Positions 12,362 to 24,664 of a stretch of DNA of 64,000 nucleotides are shown here, in pieces. The number at the start of each line of letters is the position of its first letter. The stretch's first letter is position 1. The stretch comes from Parietaria judaica (Eukaryota > Streptophyta > Magnoliopsida > Rosales > Urticaceae): NCBI GenBank assembly GCA_954871525.1, contig OX940872.1, positions 9,013,180 through 9,077,179 of the forward strand, in the 5' to 3' direction. The notes under the pieces are model-generated. The model saw only the letters and a program-made list of their open reading frames with translations, was not told the DNA's origin and ran no database searches. The position numbers and the translations under genes were made by a program.

Positions 12362-13082
12362 TCAAATGGTAGACAACGAGTTGTTAGACTATTTCAACGA
12401 GCTTAATGTGGCAAACCCGGAGTAATCGGGTTGTACTTTGTAATTGTATGACATTTGTATTTGCTTTATAATATAAATAAAATCCTTAGGGCGCTCTTTC
12501 CTCGCCCGAGTCACACCCTTTTGGGGGGCTTGGAGAGGTTTTAACGAGGCCCGTTATTTATATATCCCTATGTTTATATCCTACTTGAAATTTGAAATTT
12601 GAATCTCAAAACCGTAAAAACCATAAACTATAATTTGAATTTCGAACTCTAAACCCGTGTACAAGAACTCTAAAAGGCGTATGTACAACATTTTTTTTAA
12701 ATAAAAAGACTAAAACGCAATTTTTTTTAAAAAATATAATAAAAAAATACGGAGTCGGATTAATCCGGGTCCGAGAAAATCCGGACTCGGATTAATCCGA
12801 CTCCGACAAAAAAAAGAAAAAAAAAAGAGGGCACGGATATCCGTGCCCTCCCACATTTACAGGATTAGCTTATTATTATACTAACTAGTGAATGAGTACT
12901 CCGCGAGCTTAAAAATATTATTAATTTTTTTAATGAGTTTGTGCTAAGAAAATATGTGTTTGTAATTGGAAATTTTACATCGGCAGGTAATTTAATTTTT
13001 TACAACGACAATATATTAGTTTAAACTATTTAAAATATATAGTTGAAAATATAATAACCTCAAAGGAAGCAATAGTACTATA

Positions 13083-13758
13083 TAGGGGTGAACAAAAATA
13101 ACCCTAAACCAATATAAAACTGATAACATTAATTTACCGATTTTTTCACTACTGAAAAATTATGTTTTTTTTTAAATACCAAAAAAACGCGGTTTAAACG
13201 CTACCATCTTTTGCTAAATGGTAGCGGTTACGGTTTTCACGGTAAACACCGCTACCGTTTACCGAATACCCCGATAATAGATTTATATGTTTTTATATAT
13301 CTAAAAATAGATATACGTAAGACTTTTAGCATTTAGTATCTCTATATAACAATGTTTTGGCATGGATTTTGTCATTGATTCATTCAATCTTATTTTATTA
13401 TGAACAATCTTTGTTGTTATTGAAATTATTTCTTCCCGTTTAAATAAGAATGAATAAAGGCCGTAGGAGAATTAACTCCATTTGAATCATTTCATCGACG
13501 GTTTTTTTTTTTTTAAATATATAGGGATATACATACTTTAGATTATGTTGTACTAATTTGATTTTTCAAATATATGATGATTTTATTGCGTTTTGTAAAA
13601 AATGCGGTTAAAACCAAATTTAAACCGATATATCAGTCGTCGGTAAAATTGGTTTTAAACTTCAGTAGCGCGGCTTTCGGTTCTAAAAAAAACTGAAAAT
13701 GCGGCAATCTGTATAAATAGTTATGAAAACCGAACCGAAAACTCGTTTGTTCACCCCT
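13083..13758. mobile_element. Non-autonomous hAT-type element, TAGGGGTG family, copy 2
   Basis: Full-length relative of the element at 7580. It starts TAGGGGTGAACAAA, ends ...TTCACCCCT, and has the same internal order of blocks with scattered differences. No clear 8-bp duplication remains at its flanks, so it is older or was rearranged. Confidence 0.82.
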
Positions 13759-14952
13759 CAAGATGGCATTTTGACTCTTTTTAATAAATTTTCTCAAATC
13801 AACAGCAATCAGATCAGATTGATTATGGAAATTAAAAGATTAAACGAAAAGTTTAATCTTATAATTATTGGACACATTTTAATATAGCATATATATAATG
13901 GAGGCCTTCCCTTCCTATTAAGCAGCACGATCCTAATAAACTTATTTGCATGATATAGCCCAGCTAATACGTAGATATTTAAATAAGGAAATACCAGCAT
14001 GAGTACCTAATGTTTTTTTTTTTTTTTATGCTTTAAATTTTTTGGTGGCATAAATTCTTGTTTTTTTTACGATCAAAATTTCCAATACTCATTATTTTGT
14101 AACAGATGTTCAAAAGTTAACTAACACATTCAAAAAACATCTACAAAAAGGTAGACAAAAGAAAAAAGAAAAATAATGTATTATGGAAAACTTTGACCGT
14201 GAAAGAAAAGAGTTTGGATTCATGCCGTTTGAAAATCAAAATATTAGCTACTTATAGCTATTAAAACTTTTGTAAAAAAGATCAAGATATTAGGGGGAAA
14301 ATGTCTACATTAAACATTTTATAACAATTTAATTTCCAAATCTAAATTAATTTACGGCAGAAATCACTAACATTATATTTACAGTAAGAGATAACTTGCG
14401 CGATTGTCATACCACGTCATTTACGTGAATGTTAAACAAACCCGGAAAACATCTTTACTATCCCGAGCCAAGGAAGCCACAGAAGGCTCCAAGCTCAGGT
14501 TTGGGTTCAAGCCCATCACGTCTAAAGCTCGTCCGTCACATCGACTACCCACACTCGACTCTCCCAAAGCCGCTTATGCTACGAGATGCCTCGACGGCTA
14601 GGCTCGGCTCGCGTGACCTGAGGGTCCTCTGCTTTTCGTTTTGCATATTGACATAAGCTTAAAAATAGAGCGATTAAACGTAAAGAATAATAGGTGGCCA
14701 AAAGAGCCCCACTCTTTTAATCTATTTACACAACTCAACCCAAATATAACTTCAAGGCCTATACATACGATTTGGGACTATCAATCACGGCACGATGATC
14801 TTGCAACGATTAAACATATTGACTAGAGCAATAAGTTCCGGGAAACATCAGACATTTACGGACCATAACGGCCTAAGATCGAACCGGGAAATTCACCAGG
14901 GTTCTTCATCAAAACAAATTTCCGAACCCTGGTATTTCCCGATATAGCTCTG
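13759..14952. other. Intergenic, downstream of the ASG1-like gene
   Basis: AT-rich to about 14400. A GC-richer stretch at 14430-14640 has no convincing coding frame. The part next to 14952 is probably the 3' UTR of the minus-strand gene. Confidence 0.5.
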
Positions 14953-17938
14953 TTACGATGACTGACTGTCGCCGTCTTCCTCGGAGATGTTGAACAGGAA
15001 CTTCGGGAGAGATGCGATCCTCGGAAGCTGAAGCAGCAATTCCCCGAACGAGTCCTTTCTAGACATCCCCGGGTTCGGCTTTCCGCTGAAAATTTCGCTT
15101 TCACCCTCTTCATTGGCAACTTCTTTTCCCATGGCTTTCACCTCGGTAGAGCTTTGCCCTTCGCCTTGAGATTGCTGAAGAGCAATCGGATCTTTCTGCA
15201 GAAGGCAACACAGAGAGTTGACCCTCGTCATGAGGGACTTCTCGTCGGAAGCTGCCGTGGACTGGTTGTCGGTGAGAAGGTACTGTGCGATGTCTTCCAA
15301 CACGTCTTGGAAGTCAGACGGTTGACCCGAAGCCAATGGGTTTGAAGAGGTCATCTGCTCGGAAATGCAGGTTTCGATGTGGTTCATGAGATCGCTCATT
15401 GACATTGAGGGGTGAAGACCGGGCACTTTTAACTGGTCCCAGTTCCACGGTCCTCTTGAAGTGACGATTTCGGAGCGTCCGCTTCCTTCCATTGTACAGC
15501 TGTCCATAACTGTGAAGAAAATGGAAAAGAAATGAATGAATCACACAAGAGTAAATTCATAAGACATGTAATCGGATACTGCGAGAACTATAAATAGGCA
15601 CATTGTTTAAGTATTTAGTGATATACTGATAATCAGCACTGGAATTGTCAATTTGTTGGCTAATTAGTGCCATAACTTTAGGGCTTTTCTAATTGATTTA
15701 ATTTATTTTTTATGATTTTTATTTATGTTTTACATAGTAGGAGTTGGTTATGCTCCTGTTTAGTGAGGCCTAGTGCTTTGTGCTGTCCTTTAATTTTGTT
15801 CTGTCACTTAAACTCGAGATATCCTTTAAGAGAGATTTGACCGTGTTCTCGGAGGAATGATCCCTTGTTTATTTTGTTCATTGCAACAAAGTACTCAGTA
15901 ATTGTCTCCTTGGAGTTTACCATTGGCTTACGTATTCTTTACTCTACGTTTTGGTATCGGTTCCTATCATTTGACACTTGATTCCTCTTCTTAATTTTGT
16001 AAAAAATTAGGTTACCCTATAAAGGAATCTACGGAATCACAGATAAAGAATATAAAAAATCACACCGTATATCTTGTTTCAGAAAGAAAGAAAAAAAGTG
16101 TCAATATATATATTTATAAGGCAAATTTTACACGTCAACTTTGTAGCTTTGTTATCGGAAGTTAATCTGTACTATATATTTACATACATTTGGCATATCA
16201 GGAGATAGAAAGCATTATTCAGAGATATTTTGATAAACTCATAAATGTCAAAAAAAAATTACGCACCTGAGCTCGGGGAAGGAGCTTCGATGGACCTGGT
16301 TTCTAAAGCCATCCCACCAGAATCTTGTTGTTCGTGCTTCAATGAAGATGACTGAGTTGATGGTGACGCAACATCATGCAGACCACTGGTGGAAGATCCA
16401 ACACCGTTGTCTACTTGATTGATACTTTGGCGCTTGGTATCTTCTGAGTCCTCAAAAGCAGAAGCACGCTGTTCAAAATAAGGCGATTCCAAAACTATCT
16501 CCGACTGTCGGCTTAAAAAGTTAAGCCGCATATCGCACTGGATAAGTTTTTCAAAGTGTTTTGTCAACAACCCTTGAGGGCATTGCAGAAAATGCTGCCT
16601 GTCAGAGCCACAACATCAAGATTATCTATCAGACCAAAAAATAATAGATGACAAAGTAAAACCAAATACCCATAACGCCCTTTCGAGATATTTTTCAGTT
16701 AATATAATGCATGAATGCGATAGATCTACTTTTACAACCAAACAAAGTTAAAAGTAGCGAACTATAATTACAGAAATATAACACGACTCCATGCTATATT
16801 TCTTAGAGTCCATATAAGAAGCAAGTAGATAAAAACAAACTTTTACTTGCCCAAATGAAAAACAGATAAATAAACTGTTCAAAGGTTATTTCAGTTACCT
16901 GTGCATACATGCTTGCCCGTCGGTAAAATCCGCTGTGGCCTGCCATAATGTGTGTTTTCTAGGCTGAGGGTTGGTTTCTCTGAAGAAAAGAGGTTGTCTA
17001 GCAAGCTGTAAGAGACCACGATAAAAGAAAGATTAGAAAAACGTACTTGAAAGCGTTTGATGACCGATAAGCAAGCTTATATAGAAAGGAATGTGATACG
17101 TTACCACAACGGTCAAAGTACTGATTCCTTCATCGGGACAAGTCGCCTTTAGAGCCATGATATCTGACCACTGGATTTCTATTTTGCTCTTGAGGCCGCC
17201 TTCAAGAACTTCCCAGACAAGCTTGTGCTTGGCAAAGTAGCATTTCGCCACTAAATCACCTTCATATCTAGATTTGTACTGGAATAAACAAAACGGGTTT
17301 ATTGATTTAGCTTCAAACTCTTATCCGAATACATAGCAACTTCTCAAAGCCAATCCACAAAGTAGAGACTGAAGTTACCTCCCACGAGCCAATCTTTAGA
17401 AGTGAGGCGGGAAAATTCGAAGCCTTCAGCTTGTCCATGGCGTTAATCGGAGCACCGGCTTTGTTTTCCTTCTTAACTGCAACGGCAGTGCTTCTGCTCT
17501 GCGTACCCCCAGGCGCCGAAGAACCGCCCTGGGAAAGCTTCATTTGAATCAAATCCAACAGTGACGGGCTCTTCCGCAGCTTCAATCCCAACGGGCTCGG
17601 CTCGTCGAGTGGGTTGTATTGGGACGGCGGCACCGAGAACGAACCATCTCCAGCATCACACTGAATATTACCATCCAAACAAATGATATGATCAGTGTTT
17701 GACCTCAATATGATCCGAATGAATCAGAAAGCTTAAATTTTCTCCGGAATCAACCCGATACGCGAAGAACCGAAAGGGTTACCTCTTGAAAAGATTGGAA
17801 AGTCTTGGAGCGCTTGCTGGCCGGCGCGTGCTCGTCCTCCAAAGGATCCTCGATCTCCAATTTCACCGGCGGCTTGTCCGTACGATCCGCCGGATCCGAT
17901 TCCGACCTGAGATCGACCGATTTCATCACCTGAACCAT
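14953..17938 (-). CDS. ASG1: ASG1-like (ALTERED SEED GERMINATION 1 family) protein
   Basis: Six exons on the minus strand: 17938-17783, 17660-17379, 17278-17105, 17005-16899, 16598-16267 and 15509-14953 (stop TAA). All junctions are GT/AG and the sum is 1608 nt, 535 aa. The start MVQVMKSVDL is the first ATG of the open exon. The N-terminus holds a basic patch (ASKRSKTFQ). The conserved core includes SPSLLDLIQMKLSQG, DLVAKCYFAKHKLVWEVLEGGLKSKIEIQWSDI and ARQPLFFRETNPQPRKHTLWQ. The C-terminus is SFGELLLQLPRIASLPKFLFNISEEDGDSQ. This matches, from memory, the Arabidopsis At2g24100 (ASG1)/At4g30780 pair, linked to seed germination and ABA or salt response; the biochemical function is unknown. Older annotations as a helicase are not supported, because no helicase motif is present. 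Its position beside ATG11 matches At4g30780/30790. Confidence 0.88.
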
Positions 17939-18194
17939 AAATTAAAAAATTCCCCTCGACGGACGCGAAATTCCTCCGGAATCGCGAGAAACAAACAGGG
18001 TACGGGCGAGAAAGCGAGCGAAAATTGCAGAGCGGAGCGATCGATCGGCGAGATCGGAGGCGATTGCGAAACCCTAGAAGAGATGAGAAATTGGGAAATA
18101 AAAAGGAAAAAACAGCGAGAAATTTGGGGGAAAATCTTAACGGCTTACAGGGAAGACAGACGAGGAAGAAGAGAAGGGACATTTTGACGGCGAG

Positions 18195-18225
18195 CACGTG
18201 CGGCACGTGACTCGTGCCCCACGTG
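18195..18225. promoter_or_regulatory. Cluster of three G-boxes upstream of ASG1-like
   Basis: CACGTG occurs at 18195-18200, 18204-18209 and 18220-18225, about 260-290 bp upstream of the start codon at 17938. G-boxes are core ABRE and light-response sites bound by bZIP and bHLH factors. A triple cluster fits the ABA-linked role of this gene family (inference). Confidence 0.7.
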
Positions 18226-18272
18226 TTGTTTCTCGATGCCCACTTTGTTGTATTTACAAAAATGGCCCTCAC

Positions 18273-18654
18273 TCTTCCTTTTGAAGGTTATGAAAGCTTT
18301 TTGCTAATCTTTCTTTCATTTTGAAGGCCAAATGGGTGGGGCTTGCCCATGTGGACGGGCAGCCAGCCCGGCTGCTTGCGTCCACTGATAAACTGGGCGG
18401 CCCCGGTAGTTTCGGATAATCATTTTATAAAAAATGAATGAAAAATTTGTTTGAGTAAAAAAACTATGTAGGTAAATTTTATCGAGACATTTTTTCGTCT
18501 TACACACATGCCTTTGATCAATAGTAATTTTATGATTATCATTTTTACTTTATTTATTTTTCAATTTTTTATTTTTAGTAATTTTATTTACTTAAAAGTT
18601 ACCACATTTATCCGGTAGATGTTAAGAATTATGAAAATATTATTATTTCTCACC
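18273..18654. other. Intergenic between ASG1-like promoter and LINE
   Basis: GC-rich short inverted motifs at 18330-18400, then AT-rich sequence. No gene seen. Confidence 0.5.
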
Positions 18655-20408
18655 TTCAATTCGCGGACGGCACCCTATTTTTTGCCGAGGCTGATAAACA
18701 AGGTTGGAAAATTTGGTTGATATACTGAAATAATTTTGTGCAGGTTCAGGACTAAAAATTAATTTCGAGAAGAGTAATTTGATGGGAATCAATTGTTCAA
18801 GTGAGGAATTCGAAGAGCTCGCATCTTTTATTGGCTGCAGAGAAGAGTCTTGGCCTATTAGCTATTTGGGAATGCCTCTCGGGGGTAATCCTAGGAGCAA
18901 AAATTTCTGGGACCCAGTGATCAAAAGTCATAAAGCGGCTCAATGGTTGGAAAAAAGGATTTCTCTCTAAAGGAGGGAAGATGACCCTCATCAAATGGGT
19001 CTTATCTACGATTCCCATATACTATTTGTCTGTGTTTAAGATGCCTGTTGGAGTAGCAGATGATATAGAAAAAATTATGAGGAGCTTTTTTTGGGATGGG
19101 TTTGAAGGGGCTCGAACCCGTGCGAATGTAGCATGGGAAGTGTGTAGGTTTCCGAAGTCTAAAAGAGGGTTGGGTTTTGAGAGTCTTATTGTGAAGAACA
19201 AAGCCCTTTTAGCAAAATGGTTATGGAGATTTCCGAAAGAAGAGTGAGCTCTATGGCACAAAGTGATTAGAGCCATATATGGTATTCAAGATAACAATCG
19301 GGACCCAGTAGTTGTGACTTCTCACACATACCGTAGCCCTTGGCGCTCAGTATATTCCATTCAAGAAGAATTCTTTAAGCGTTGTTCGTGGATTGTGAAA
19401 TATGGTTCCATCGTGAGATTTTGATAGGATACTTGGAGGGGTGATCGGTTTTTCAAAGACCGTTTTCCGTGCTTAGCCCGCCTTTGTCCACTCCAAAATG
19501 TTTCCATTAACCTGGTCGGCTCACCTTCTCACATCATCGGTCAGGTAGAGTGGGACTTCCAATTCCCTCGTGACTTGAGTACTCGGAAGATGGATGAAGC
19601 TATCGAATTGATGGAAATATTGAGCCCCGTGAGCTTATGGGAAGGCTTAGAAGATAGGCGTGTTTGGCTTCATGACGCAGAGGAGTTTTCTGTCAAGTCA
19701 ACGACGATGGAGTTATCTCCTGGCTTTTCCCTACCAGAAGTGCCCTTCTTTGAGTTAATATGGAAAGCGTCGGCCCCAAAGAAGGTTCATTTTTTTTCCT
19801 GGTTGGTTGCTCGTCGAAGAGTCAACACGGCTGAAATAGTTCAAAGGCATAATCCCCAGATTACGATGCTACCTAGTGTGTGTCTGTTGTGTTTTTCATC
19901 CGAGGAAGGACTCGACCATTTATTCTTTCATTGTCGCACAGCTACCGCCGCTTGGGCGTGGCTTTTTTCCAAGTTGCAGGTAGATTTAACGGGTTTCTCC
20001 TCCATCTCCGATTTGTTGCAAATTCACAAGATTCCAAGGCGAAATAAAAATTGGCACCCAGCAGCAAAAGTTGGAATAGTAACTACTCTCTGGTGCATCT
20101 TGAATACTTGCAACAAGCTACTCTACAACGACACTTCTTGGACTCTGAGTGGGTTGATAGATAATATAAACCATTGTATTGCCCTCTGGTCATCGTGTAA
20201 TGAGTTTTCTATATGTACGCTCTCGCGGACCTCTCGAGAGATTGGGCTGGTTCTCTCTAAGGAGCTTCCTTTCTTCTATCTTTCTTATGTTAGATTTTGG
20301 TTTATATAGCCGGACCAATTTTTGGATCGGCTGATCGTAAATCAATCTCTAGCCTTGCATTGTAATTTTATTTTTATAAATATAATTGATGTTTCTTTAA
20401 AAAAAATA
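18655..20408 (+). mobile_element. 5'-truncated LINE (L1-type) retrotransposon, inactive
   Basis: Starts within the reverse transcriptase at QFADGTLFF; the family motif is FADD, so one catalytic Asp is Gly here. It continues through GLKINFEKSNLMGI, YLGMPLGGNPRSKNFWDPVI and TLIKWVLSTIPIYYLSVFKMP, which are thumb-region motifs. The C-terminal zinc-binding domain (zf-RVT) follows at about 19740-20160, as IWKASAPKKVHFFSWLV then CLLCFSSEEGLDHLFFHC. Frameshifts or stops interrupt it near 18700, 18970, 19245 and 19420. The 3' end has a GC-poor tail and an A-run near 20400. It is 5' truncated as usual for LINEs and is not functional. Confidence 0.9.
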
Positions 20409-20813
20409 TTAGTTCGAGAAAGTTTTGATATGCTCACTCCAATCTTAGGAGATTTCATTTTTAACAAAGCTAATTATTTGATTGTTTCACTAAAATTTTA
20501 TAATTTAATATGTAGATCTCACCGGTTACTATATTGTAGGTCGTATCTTACATTTGCATACGATATCTTATGGCATTTTGTAATGTATAGCAATCAACAT
20601 TTGTTTTTTAAATACACTGCTGGTAAAAATAAACCTCAAAGAGTAATGTTCACAAGTGTTGGGTTTTTCCATTAAAAAAAGTGTTAGGGTTTTTCGGTGA
20701 CTTTTTTCAATTCCGAATCGGAAATCACAGGATATCATCGAAACAAAAATCTAGATTAAATTAAAAAATCTAAAAAATAAGTACGATACATTACCATACT
20801 TTTGGTACTTTTG

Positions 20814-20999
20814 TCAATTGTAGAGGTTTTGCCGATTCCTCCTCATGATGCGGATCTTAGCTTCGCAAGTGTAAAGCCTATAGCTCGTCCACCACTTCGC
20901 TGCGGGAACGTCTGATAGACTGAAAATCCTCTCGTCAGACTCGTATGTCTTGCTCGGTGATTGGACGACAAACTGACAGCTGCATTGGGAGGAGAAAAT
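20814..20999 (-). other. Unidentified open frame, possible exon remnant
   Basis: The minus strand reads about 62 codons beginning AIFSSQCSCQFVVQ, then SDVPAAKWWTSYRLY, ending RNRQNLYN and a stop at 20814. The stretch is more GC-rich than its surroundings and looks protein-like (Cys, Trp and Tyr in mixed context). No ATG or neighbouring exon was found and I recognise no family. It may be a relic exon or chance. Confidence 0.3.
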
Positions 21000-22840
21000 C
21001 GCACCTAGGGTTTGTTAGAGGAGGATGTGATTTGGTGAATGTCAAATTATGATGTGTTGTGAAGTATAATAGCCCACATAGTATAATGACCTAATGGACT
21101 TTTTGGCCCACAATTAATTAATGCCCTCATAGTTAATTTACGGGTTCGAGTGGGCCCGTCACCAAATAATATAGTCGGGTCGGACCCGAAAAACCCGATG
21201 GGCATAAATCCCGATTCGGGCATTTCTTAGACATGCAATTTGCAATACTCTATAAACAAATAATTTAAATTAAATAATAATTTTATAATCCGACTCTTAT
21301 CCGTAGAAAATAGTTCTCTCAATCCTCTCGTAAATGAAACTTAATAGTTTATATTGAGTGTTAAGACCATCTCCACCCGGATCCCCCATTTTCTACTCCA
21401 CTTTGCAGTGAATGTCACATCAAACACTACTTCATCTACACCCATCCATTTTTAACATCAAATAAAATATTATTTTATATTAATTCCTCTTTTACTTATC
21501 TTCATACCCTTATATTTATTTGCAACTTTAGAATTATACCACTCATTCATAATTGTAATAATAAACAAATATTCTATAAATTAATTTAAAATACGAGTAT
21601 GCATATTAACGTCTTTTTTCGTCTTTCTGTTTTTTCATTACTTAATTTTTTATTTCATTGAAACCAACAATCAAAAACAATGATGGCAGAAAACGTTGAT
21701 GACATTTACTAAGCAATTTGATCATTGTTCTTAATAATTTAGTTAAATAGAATCCTAACTAAAACCCGAAGAGAGTAAGGAAAAAAAAAAAGACAAAAAG
21801 AATTTATAAAAAAGTTCCTCAACTCTGAGGTGTCATTGAAGATGATGATCTAGCATCTAAGTAGAAGAGAGTCTCGTTGTTTTCCAACACAATTATAAAC
21901 CGAACTGCTTTAAAGACAGCGTGTAACGCTCAAAGTTCTTTCTTAGTGCTCTTTTTACGCCTTTTTAGATTCAAAAACTTTTTAACTCTTTCTCTATTGA
22001 TATTGTTCTAAATTTTCCGTTCTAAAATCTCAATAGTTGATCCGTCGTTATTGAAGCTCAAAAACATTATAAAGCTGTATCTCTCTCCTGTATTTTAATT
22101 TTCCAGTAATATAAAGTCTCATGATCTAATATTTATCTAATATTTATAACATTACTATTAAGTCTCATGATAGTAACTTAATTAACTTAAAGCTAATTAC
22201 ATTTCAAAAGAACTATGGAAGATCTATTATTGATAGATAGGAAAATCTAAGATTAGGATAGAAAATATTGACTTCCAAGCTGTTTTTTTTTTTTTTACAT
22301 TATCAATATCCTATTAAATTATTAACTATTCAGACAGAGTGTTTTGACAAAATTGAAGAAAAAAATATCATTCCCTTATTTATTTTCTACAATTCAATTT
22401 TTTTTTATCTAGCTTTTGAAACTGGTCCAAAATTAGTAGTTTTCAAAAATCAAGAATTATAAAACCATGAAATGAATAAAATATATCGACAATTATTTTT
22501 TCGTACAATTTCTTTTATTTTTTCTAGGTCTATTTAATTTATAAATTCTCTCAATAAAACAGTATGAAGGGTATAATGGTCAACTCATAGTTTGTTTGTG
22601 CAGAGAGACACGTATGAAGTAAATGGATATAATGGGACCCAGAAAGCCTTGTAAGTAACGGCCGTTGTTGGTTGTGTGATACACGTGGCGGAGGATCCCG
22701 AGTTAGCTTCTCAAATGTTGTTCTCTAGCCGACACGTGGACATCGATAATGGACCACAAGATTCAGCTCCTCTGCATTTGGGTCTAATTGCCAATTAGTA
22801 ATTGGGTTCTGAACTCGCTATACCATTAACCTTAAAAATA
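21000..22840. other. AT-rich intergenic, no gene recognised
   Basis: Contains motifs common in plant repeats (pentamer-like gggtcgg/cccgaaaa blocks at 21130-21220) and two ACACGTGG boxes at about 22681 and 22733. No coding frame is supported. Confidence 0.5.
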
Positions 22841-23611
22841 GGGTTAATTGAGGCAAAAATACCTAATTTTTATAAATATTCTTCGATAGCTACTCAATCT
22901 CAATAAACGTAGGCAAAAGTACCCAACGTCACACTTTTGTCGCCGACCAACTATCGCCGTTAGACACTGCCTATGTGGCCGTTAGGCTGTCTCATGTGGA
23001 ATGGCCCATGGCCAAAGGTTGGGTACTTTTGCCGCCACATGACCAAAAATTAGGTACTTTTGCCGACACGTGGTATTTAAAAAAAAAAAAAAATTCTTTC
23101 CCATTAGCCAATATATTTTTATTCTTTTACGTATATCAAACATGATCAAGTAATTTCATAAAATATGTACTTATAAAAAAATTATGTTATTTTTTTAAAT
23201 AATCAAATAACTACTTAAATTTATTAGTTTTAATTTATTTAAAAATAAAATCTTTCCCATGGCACATGTTTGATCATGTTTGATATACGTAAAAAAAAAA
23301 ATTGGCTAACGGGAAAGAAAATATTATAAAAAAATTGTTTTTTAATGCTACGTGGCGACAAAAGTACCCAACCTTTGGCCACGCGGTGGAAAAAGTACCC
23401 AACCTTTGGCCACGTGGCGGCAAAAGTACCAAATCTTTGGCCACGTGGCATTCCACATGAGACAGCCTAACGGCCACGTAGGCATCGTCTAACGACGTTA
23501 GTTGGTCGGCGACAAAAATGTGACGTTGGGTATTTTTGCCTACGTTTATTGAGGTTGGGTACCTATCGGAGAATATTGACAAAGGTTAGGTATTTTTGCC
23601 GCAATTAACCC
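22841..23611. mobile_element. Fold-back (long inverted repeat) element, copy 1
   Basis: A 771-bp element beginning GGGTTAATTGAGGCAAAAAT and ending in the inverted gcAATTAACCC. The two arms (about 220 and 270 bp) are inverted copies of one another, sharing the reverse-complementary blocks cgtaggcaaaagtaccca and ggcggcaaaagtac. The AT-rich middle is itself palindromic. The right arm contains about 2.5 tandem copies of a ~32-bp block with aagtacccaacctttggc (23341-23460). Flanks share taaaaa. No protein is encoded. It is probably a MULE-like or fold-back MITE; the superfamily is not settled. Confidence 0.85.
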
Positions 23612-23807
23612 TAAAAAGTATTATAATCCCCATAATATAAATAATTAAGAAATCATAAATTTATTGTATTATTAAAATTATTATTATATCGGGTATTATT
23701 TAATGACATTTATACATTTATAAATTTAAAAAATTTAAAATTACAAAAATGTCAATTGGCGGTCAAAATGTTACGTGACTGTGTTGCCAAATCTACATAG
23801 ATTGATG

Positions 23808-24244
23808 CAGTGGCGGAGCCAGGATTTCAATTCAGGTGGTGCCTATATATATAAAGAAAATTTTTATTTATATTTTTATATATAATAATGTATCCATATA
23901 ATAAATAGTAAATATAATATTTTTAATAATATAATAAGCGAGTATAAAAATGTATCTATATATTTTAATAACTAAAAAGAAATAAACAAAAAAAGTTTAA
24001 AGTTTAGAAAGAAAAATTAAAAAAAAAACTATGACTAGGCCAAGAGTTAAACTCAAGTCCTCTCTCTTGGGAAAATCACTTTTGCCAGTTGGGCTGAATG
24101 CTCTATAACTTCTTATTTGGGCTCATGAAATATTATAATGATATATAATTTATTTTTTTTTGCTCAAACACTATTATTTTAATATTTGTCACGTTTACAG
24201 GTGGTGCCCGGACGTACACAAGGCCCCACATAGCTCCGCCTTTG
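23808..24244. mobile_element. Non-autonomous hAT element with perfect target duplication
   Basis: 437 bp, left end CAGTGGCGGAGCCAGGAT, right end inverted CAAAGGCGGAGCTA. It is flanked by a perfect 8-bp duplication gattgatg (23800-23807 and 24245-24252). The ends match those of the elements at 5116 and 62743. The interior is AT-rich with no ORF. Confidence 0.92.
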
Positions 24245-24664
24245 GATTGATGTTACAATCAATGTGATAAAATTTAATGGTGAAATAACAAATAAATGGA
24301 TAGAACATTAACCGTTAACAGAAACAACTTTACGTATTGTAGCCACAAAATTAGGTATTTTAGCCGTAATTTATATCCAAAAATTAGGTCGCGAGACTTA
24401 CCAAGAGATTGGTTGCATGGGAGTATTTCTCTTTTTTTGTTTGTTGTGCTCACCTCTTCTTCCTTCGATGATTGCTAAACCAATCATTTTTTCTTGATTT
24501 TTCATATTGCTCTCTAATCTCTAAAAAAATGCATCCACTTTGATTTCATGTCTTTTCAATAGAGACCTTTCTTATTATACAATTCTTCTAATCTAAAATA
24601 AATGTCATTTTGGCATGGGATCACTTCCATAGAACACAATTATATGAAAGCACCTCCTCTAATA

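Larger units (their letters stand above)
11053..12869. mobile_element. Internally deleted DNA transposon with palindromic ends
   Basis: An 1817-bp unit bounded by 19-bp perfect terminal inverted repeats (GCTAATCCTGTAAATGTGG). Its subterminal zones are packed with palindromes. On the left are a hairpin at 11070-11095 and perfect palindromes of 22 bp (11108-11129) and 24 bp (11138-11161). On the right are two near-palindromes at 12750-12805 and a perfect 24-bp one at 12827-12850. It carries one ORF with a BED finger. The BED finger suggests hAT, and the palindromes may be transposase binding sites (inference). No direct target duplication could be seen, so the superfamily is not certain. Confidence 0.82.

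Noticed and set aside
14953..17938. Annotation of the ASG1-like gene as an ATP-dependent DNA helicase
   Set aside because: No Walker or helicase motifs in any of the six exons.
22841..23611. CRISPR-like array from the repeated aagtacccaacctttggc blocks
   Set aside because: Only two to three tandem blocks within an inverted-repeat transposon in a plant genome; no spacers or cas genes.
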